Of a DNA stretch of 64,000 nt, positions 60,435 through 64,000 are shown one piece after another. Where the stretch lies: contig NZ_CP015243.1 in the NCBI RefSeq assembly GCF_001648175.1, positions 1,054,001 to 1,118,000 on the forward strand, read 5' to 3'. This DNA comes from Halotalea alkalilenta (lineage in GTDB: Bacteria > Pseudomonadota > Gammaproteobacteria > Pseudomonadales > Halomonadaceae). Position 1 is the first letter of the stretch. Every line of letters begins with the position of its first letter. The position numbers were made by a program, and so were the translations under genes. The notes under the pieces are model-generated. The model was not told where the DNA came from, ran no database searches, and saw only the letters and a program-made list of their open reading frames with translations.

Positions 60435-61349
60435 ATGGCAACCACATCACGGGTCAAAGAGATCCTCGGCTGGTACGAAAGCGATAATCCAGGCACCAAG
60501 GCCAATCTCGCGCGCTTCCTCAACCAGGGCAAGCTCGCCGGCACTGGCAAGCTGGTGATCCTTCCGGTCGACCAGGGCTTCGAACATGGTCCCGCGCGCT
60601 CCTTCGCTGCCAACCCCGCCGCTTACGATCCCCACTACCATTTCCAGCTGGCGATAGACGCCGGGCTTTCCGGCTATGCGGCACCGCTCGGCATGATCGA
60701 GGCCGGCGCCGACACCTTCGCCGGGCAGATTCCGCTGATCCTCAAGATGAACAGTGCGAATAGCCTGGCGGTGCAGAAGGACCAGGCGATCACCGCAAGC
60801 GTCGAGGATGCGCTGCGGCTCGGCTGTTCGGCGATCGGCTTCACCATCTACCCGAGCTCCGATTACGCCTTCGAGCAGTTCGAGGAGATCAGCGAGCTCA
60901 CCCGCGAGGCCAAAGCGGCGGGGCTGGCGGTGGTGGTATGGAGCTATCCACGCGGCCCCGAGCTCGACAAGGCCGGTGAAACCGCGATCGATATCTGCGC
61001 CTACGCTGCCCACATCGCGGCGCTGCTCGGTGCCCACATCATCAAGGTCAAGCCGCCCACCGATCATTTGAGCCTGCCGGCGGCGAAGAAAGTCTACGAG
61101 GAGCAGAAGATCGATGTCTCGACCCTGCCGGCGCGGATCCGCCATGTGGTCCAGTCGTCGTTCGATGGCAAGCGGATCGTGATCTTCTCCGGTGGTGAGG
61201 CGACCACCAAGGAGAACCTGCTGGTCACCATTCGCGGGCTCGCCGAAGGGGGCGCGTTCGGCAGCATCATCGGACGCAACACCTTCCAGCGCCCGCGCGA
61301 GGAAGCGCTGGCGCTGCTCGACGAAATCATCACCATCTTCAAGGGCTGA
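60435..61349 (+). CDS. fbaB: class I fructose-bisphosphate aldolase (FbaB/DhnA type)
   Basis: Archaeal-type class I aldolase of 304 aa, which splits fructose 1,6-bisphosphate by a Schiff base and needs no metal. Lysine-containing strand HIIKVKPPTDH (about residues 200-210), phosphate loops IFSGGEATTKEN and SIIGRNTFQRP, and GKLVILPVDQGFEHGP at the N-terminal strand. A GA-rich ribosome site precedes the ATG. It is a single gene with its own leader; a hairpin follows the stop. Confidence 0.94.
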   Translation: MATTSRVKEILGWYESDNPGTKANLARFLNQGKLAGTGKLVILPVDQGFEHGPARSFAANPAAYDPHYHFQLAIDAGLSGYAAPLGMIEAGADTFAGQIPLILKMNSANSLAVQKDQAITASVEDALRLGCSAIGFTIYPSSDYAFEQFEEISELTREAKAAGLAVVVWSYPRGPELDKAGETAIDICAYAAHIAALLGAHIIKVKPPTDHLSLPAAKKVYEEQKIDVSTLPARIRHVVQSSFDGKRIVIFSGGEATTKENLLVTIRGLAEGGAFGSIIGRNTFQRPREEALALLDEIITIFKG

Positions 61350-61639
61350 GCCCTGCTTCGAGCGGGGGCCGCGAGGCTCCCGCGCATTTCCCTATCCTCG
61401 CTTGGCCATCCTCTCCCCACCTTTTCGACATCTCGTCTACGCTGAAAAGAGAGCGCGCCTCCTGACCATGACCGCGCGCTCTTCACGCGCAAGCGGCCGC
61501 AGAGCCGAATCCATCTAACCATCCGCGTGAGACCGATGACGATCCATCGGGGCGCAGCCGTCGAGCGCCTCCCCCCAGGCAACCGCATGGAAGCGCTGTG
61601 CCTGCGCTGTTCTCTGCGGTGAACGCGATGAGGAAGACC
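61350..61639. other. intergenic region between fbaB and the molybdenum oxidoreductase operon
   Basis: About 290 bp. It contains a hairpin just after fbaB and a second imperfect stem near 61450-61485 without a T-run. The promoter of the oxidoreductase operon should lie here; I could not place it confidently. Confidence 0.4.
61362..61383 (+). terminator. possible terminator after fbaB
   Basis: GCGGGGGCC pairs with GGCTCCCGC (one G-T wobble) across a GCGA tetraloop, 12 nt after the fbaB stop, followed by GCATTTCCCT. Stem is good, T-run is weak. Confidence 0.45.
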
Positions 61640-62245
61640 ATGGCAGAATCCTCCCAGTGCGCGGTGTTCGACCCGCGCGAGGCGCCGTCGTCGGCGCCCC
61701 ATCTCGAGAGTCGTACGGACTACATGCTGTCCGAGGGCGACCGTTCTCCTCCCGGTACCCTGCGGGTCGGCTTCACTTTGAACGGCCGTCCGGCGAGTAT
61801 CGATGTCGAGCCCAATGTGGTGCTGCTCGATGCGCTGCGCGATCGGTTTTCACTCACCGGCACGCACAAGGGCTGTGACCACGGCCAGTGCGGCGCCTGC
61901 ACGGTGCACCTCGACGGTCGCGCGGTGAACGCTTGCCTGATCCTCGCCGCCAGCGTCGATGGCGCCCGGGTGACCACCATCGAGGGACTTGCCGCCAGCC
62001 ATCAGGGCGAAGGGCTGCATCCGCTGCAGCGCGCCTTCCATCAGTGCGACGCCTATCAGTGCGGTTACTGCACTTCCGGGCAGATTATGAGCGCCGCCGC
62101 GCTGATCGCCGATGAGCGAGTGCCCAGCGACGATGCCTCGGTGCGTGAAGCGATGAGTGGCAACATCTGCCGCTGCGGCGCTTACAAGAACATCCTCCTT
62201 GCGATCCAAACGGCCCGCGCCGAGCTTGGCGTGGGCCGCGCCTGA
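61640..62245 (+). CDS. molybdenum aldehyde/xanthine oxidoreductase, 2x[2Fe-2S] subunit
   Basis: Small iron-sulfur subunit of 201 aa, PaoA/XdhC-like arrangement. Plant-type ferredoxin cluster C79, C84, C87, C99 (GCDHGQCGACTVHL) and second cluster C141, C144, C177, C179 (QCGYCTSGQ and NICRCGAY). E. coli PaoA has a Tat signal, but the 40-residue extension here is acidic and lacks twin arginines, so the complex looks cytoplasmic. The ATG at 61640 has GAGGA 5 nt upstream; earlier in-frame starts exist. First gene of a three-gene operon. Confidence 0.93.
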   Translation: MAESSQCAVFDPREAPSSAPHLESRTDYMLSEGDRSPPGTLRVGFTLNGRPASIDVEPNVVLLDALRDRFSLTGTHKGCDHGQCGACTVHLDGRAVNACLILAASVDGARVTTIEGLAASHQGEGLHPLQRAFHQCDAYQCGYCTSGQIMSAAALIADERVPSDDASVREAMSGNICRCGAYKNILLAIQTARAELGVGRA

Positions 62246-62255
62246 GGAGGCCATG

Positions 62256-63311
62256 ATGCGAAACTTTTCCTATCGGGCCGTCGAAGAGGTGGGCAGCGCG
62301 GTGGCGCGCCACACCGAATTTTCCACCAGCGCTTTCCTGGCCGGGGGAACCACGCTGATCGACCTGATCAAGCTCGACGTGATGCGCCCCGAGCAGGTGG
62401 TCGACGTCAACCGTCTGCCGCTCAAGCGGATCGATCTGCTCGACGATGGACGGATCAGGATCGGCGCGCTGGTCAGCAATACCGAACTCGCCCATCACCC
62501 GCTGATACGCGCCCGCCATCCGCTGCTGTCTGCAGCGCTGCTCTCCGGCGCCTCGACCCAGCTGCGCAACATGGCGACCACCGCGGGCAACCTGATGCAG
62601 CGCACCCGCTGCGCCTACTTTCGCGATCCGGTCGTGTCCGAGTGCAACAAGCGCGAGCCGGGCAGCGGCTGTGCCGCGGCTACCGGGATCAACCGGCTCC
62701 ATGCGGTGCTTGGCACCAGCGAGCACTGCGTCGCCACTCATCCCTCCGACATGTGCGTGGCGCTGGCGGCGATCGAGGGCACCGTCGAGGTCGAGGGGCC
62801 GGGCGGCAAGCGCGAGGTCGCGCTGCTCGATTTCCACCTTCTGCCTGGCGACACGCCGCAGCGCGAGCATGCGCTCGAGGCCGATGAATTGATCACTTCT
62901 GTGGTGCTCGCCCCCCCGCTGGGCGTCGCCGGCGCCCATTACCTCAAGCTGCGCGATCGCGCCTCCTATGAGTTCGCGCTGGCCTCCTGTGGCGTGGTCC
63001 TGGTGCTCGATGGGCAGCGGATCGGGCAGGTGCGCATCGCCCTCGGCGGCGTCGCGACCAAGCCATGGCGGGCGTTCGAGGCCGAAGCCTCGCTGGTGGG
63101 CGTGGCGCCCGGGCGCGAATGCTTCGAGCAGGCGGCCCGGCTCGCACTTGCCCACGCCAGGCCGCTCGAACACAACGCGTTCAAACTGCCGCTCGCCCGC
63201 CAGGCGATCGTCCGCGCGCTTGAAACCGCGCTCGACGACGCCCGGGGCGGGATGAGCCCGCCGGCGCAGTCCGATACCGACGCCGGTTCACCCGCAGGAG
63301 ACTCGCCATGA
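62256..63311 (+). CDS. molybdenum aldehyde/xanthine oxidoreductase, FAD subunit
   Basis: FAD-binding subunit of 351 aa, PaoB/YagS type. FAD loop AFLAGGTTLIDLIKLDV near residue 27 and QLRNMATTAGNLMQRTRC near 102. Four cysteines, C119, C130, C139 and C158, sit in the insert that holds the extra [4Fe-4S] cluster of PaoB-like subunits. The ATG at 62256 has GAGGAGG 5 nt upstream; the ATG at 62253 is too close. The C-terminal 20 residues are low-complexity. It overlaps the next gene by ATGA. Confidence 0.93.
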   Translation: MRNFSYRAVEEVGSAVARHTEFSTSAFLAGGTTLIDLIKLDVMRPEQVVDVNRLPLKRIDLLDDGRIRIGALVSNTELAHHPLIRARHPLLSAALLSGASTQLRNMATTAGNLMQRTRCAYFRDPVVSECNKREPGSGCAAATGINRLHAVLGTSEHCVATHPSDMCVALAAIEGTVEVEGPGGKREVALLDFHLLPGDTPQREHALEADELITSVVLAPPLGVAGAHYLKLRDRASYEFALASCGVVLVLDGQRIGQVRIALGGVATKPWRAFEAEASLVGVAPGRECFEQAARLALAHARPLEHNAFKLPLARQAIVRALETALDDARGGMSPPAQSDTDAGSPAGDSP

Positions 63312-64000
63312 CCGTCGAAGTCCTGAACCAGCGCACCGCGCGTATCGATGGCGAGCTCAAGGTTTCCGGCGGCGCCGACTATGCCGGTGATCACCAGCTG
63401 CCGGGCATGCTCCACGGCTATCCGGTGGTCAGCCCGGTCGCGAGCGGCCGGCTCGAGCGGCTCGACTTCGATGCGGCGATGGGGGCGCCGGGAGTGGTCG
63501 AGATCATCCATGGCGGCAATTTCCCTCGCCTCAACCGTTCGCCGGATTCGATGGCCGAGGAGAACAAGGTCGGCGAGGTCCGTCTGCCGTTCGAGGATGA
63601 CCAGCTTCACTACCACGGCCAGTATCTCGCCCTGGTGGTCGCCGATAGCTTCGAGCATGCCCGGGCCGCGGCGCTTCTGGTCAGCATCGAATTCAGCTGC
63701 GCACCGGCGGTGGCTGGACTCTCGAGCGCAGGAGAGGGACGGGAGATGGACGACGAGGCGGTGACCCTCGGCGAGCCGGAGCGCGCGCTCGTCGCCGCCG
63801 AGGTGAGGATCGACGCCGAGTACCGCATCGCCACCGAGGCCCACGCAGTGATGGAGACCCACGCGACGCTCGCGAGCTGGCAGGACGACCGGCTGACGGT
63901 GTACGAATCGACCCAGGGCGTGGTGTTCCATCGCAACGCGCTGGCGCAGGTCTTCGCCATGGCCCCCGAGCAGGTCGAGGTGATCGCCCACTACATCGGC
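63308..64000 (+). CDS. molybdenum aldehyde/xanthine oxidoreductase, molybdopterin subunit (partial)
   Basis: N-terminal 231 codons of the large catalytic subunit, cut by the window edge; family members are about 730 aa. It opens MTVEVLNQRTARIDGELKVS, GGADYAGDHQLPGMLHGY, and contains YHGQYLALVVADSFEHARAAA and TEAHAVMETHATLASW, all typical of the XdhA/PaoC N-terminal domain. Molybdenum-site residues lie beyond the edge. AGGAG lies 7 nt before the ATG, whose first bases form the ATGA overlap with the FAD subunit stop. Confidence 0.92.
   Translation, partial: MTVEVLNQRTARIDGELKVSGGADYAGDHQLPGMLHGYPVVSPVASGRLERLDFDAAMGAPGVVEIIHGGNFPRLNRSPDSMAEENKVGEVRLPFEDDQLHYHGQYLALVVADSFEHARAAALLVSIEFSCAPAVAGLSSAGEGREMDDEAVTLGEPERALVAAEVRIDAEYRIATEAHAVMETHATLASWQDDRLTVYESTQGVVFHRNALAQVFAMAPEQVEVIAHYIG

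Noticed and set aside
61450..61485. Imperfect GC-rich stem before the molybdenum oxidoreductase operon
   Set aside because: It has a bulge, a long loop and no T-run; cannot be assigned as terminator or riboswitch.
1..64000. tRNA, rRNA, CRISPR, insertion sequence, prophage and toxin-antitoxin searches by eye
   Set aside because: No tRNA T-arm/CCA pattern in intergenic gaps, no regularly spaced repeats, no transposase or integrase motifs and no terminal inverted repeats were found.

Overview
The window is GC-rich, densely coded bacterial chromosome with no rRNA, tRNA, insertion sequence, prophage or CRISPR array that I could see. Gene content and order point to a gammaproteobacterium of the Halomonas/Pseudomonas side of the class, most likely Halomonadaceae: thrB and a DUF2782 gene divergent from polA, a Pseudomonas-type siaABCD operon, a yceJ-yceI pair, btuE-type glutathione peroxidase and purEK. 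The family name is an inference from synteny and protein style, not a database match.

Layout. 0-6.5 kb: acetylpolyamine deacetylase, isochorismatase-fold hydrolase with divergent LysR regulator, purEK, GNAT, MipA/OmpV porin-like protein. 6.5-10.3 kb: three-gene periplasmic sugar/gluconate dehydrogenase (Tat subunit, FAD subunit, triheme cytochrome c). 10.5-16.1 kb: yceI/cytochrome b561, PsiE, FAH-family hydrolase, glutathione peroxidase, amtB, VOC protein. 16.2-24.6 kb: two tandem RlpA-like proteins, speA, thrB, DUF2782, polA, HSL esterase. 24.6-28.6 kb: siaABCD, a phosphorylation switch controlling a c-di-GMP synthase. 28.7-37.8 kb: CitE-like lyase, Lrp regulator, HAD protein and gabT, ghrA, a P-type ATPase and a DUF1624 membrane protein.

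37.9-54 kb is the most distinctive part: a minus-strand run reading (transcription order) aldehyde dehydrogenase, FAD amine/amino-acid oxidase, HAD type II protein, second FAD oxidase, Tat-exported family-5 solute-binding protein, two permeases, a fused double ATPase and succinate-semialdehyde dehydrogenase (gabD). Beside it on the plus strand lie a GNAT, a ClpP2-like protease, another HAD type II protein and a third FAD oxidase. Together with gabT, speA and the acetylpolyamine deacetylase this looks like import of an amine- or gamma-glutamyl-type compound, oxidation to an aldehyde, then to an acid, and drainage through GABA and succinate semialdehyde. The three HAD type II-like proteins, each beside an oxidase or gabT, have no assigned role and are the best candidate here for something undescribed.

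54-64 kb: idnD-idnO (idonate/5-ketogluconate interconversion), a DHA2 MFS transporter divergent from an emrAB-type efflux pair, class I fructose-bisphosphate aldolase, and a molybdenum aldehyde/xanthine oxidoreductase operon whose large subunit runs off the right edge. Convergent gene pairs are commonly separated by strong hairpins that look like shared terminators.
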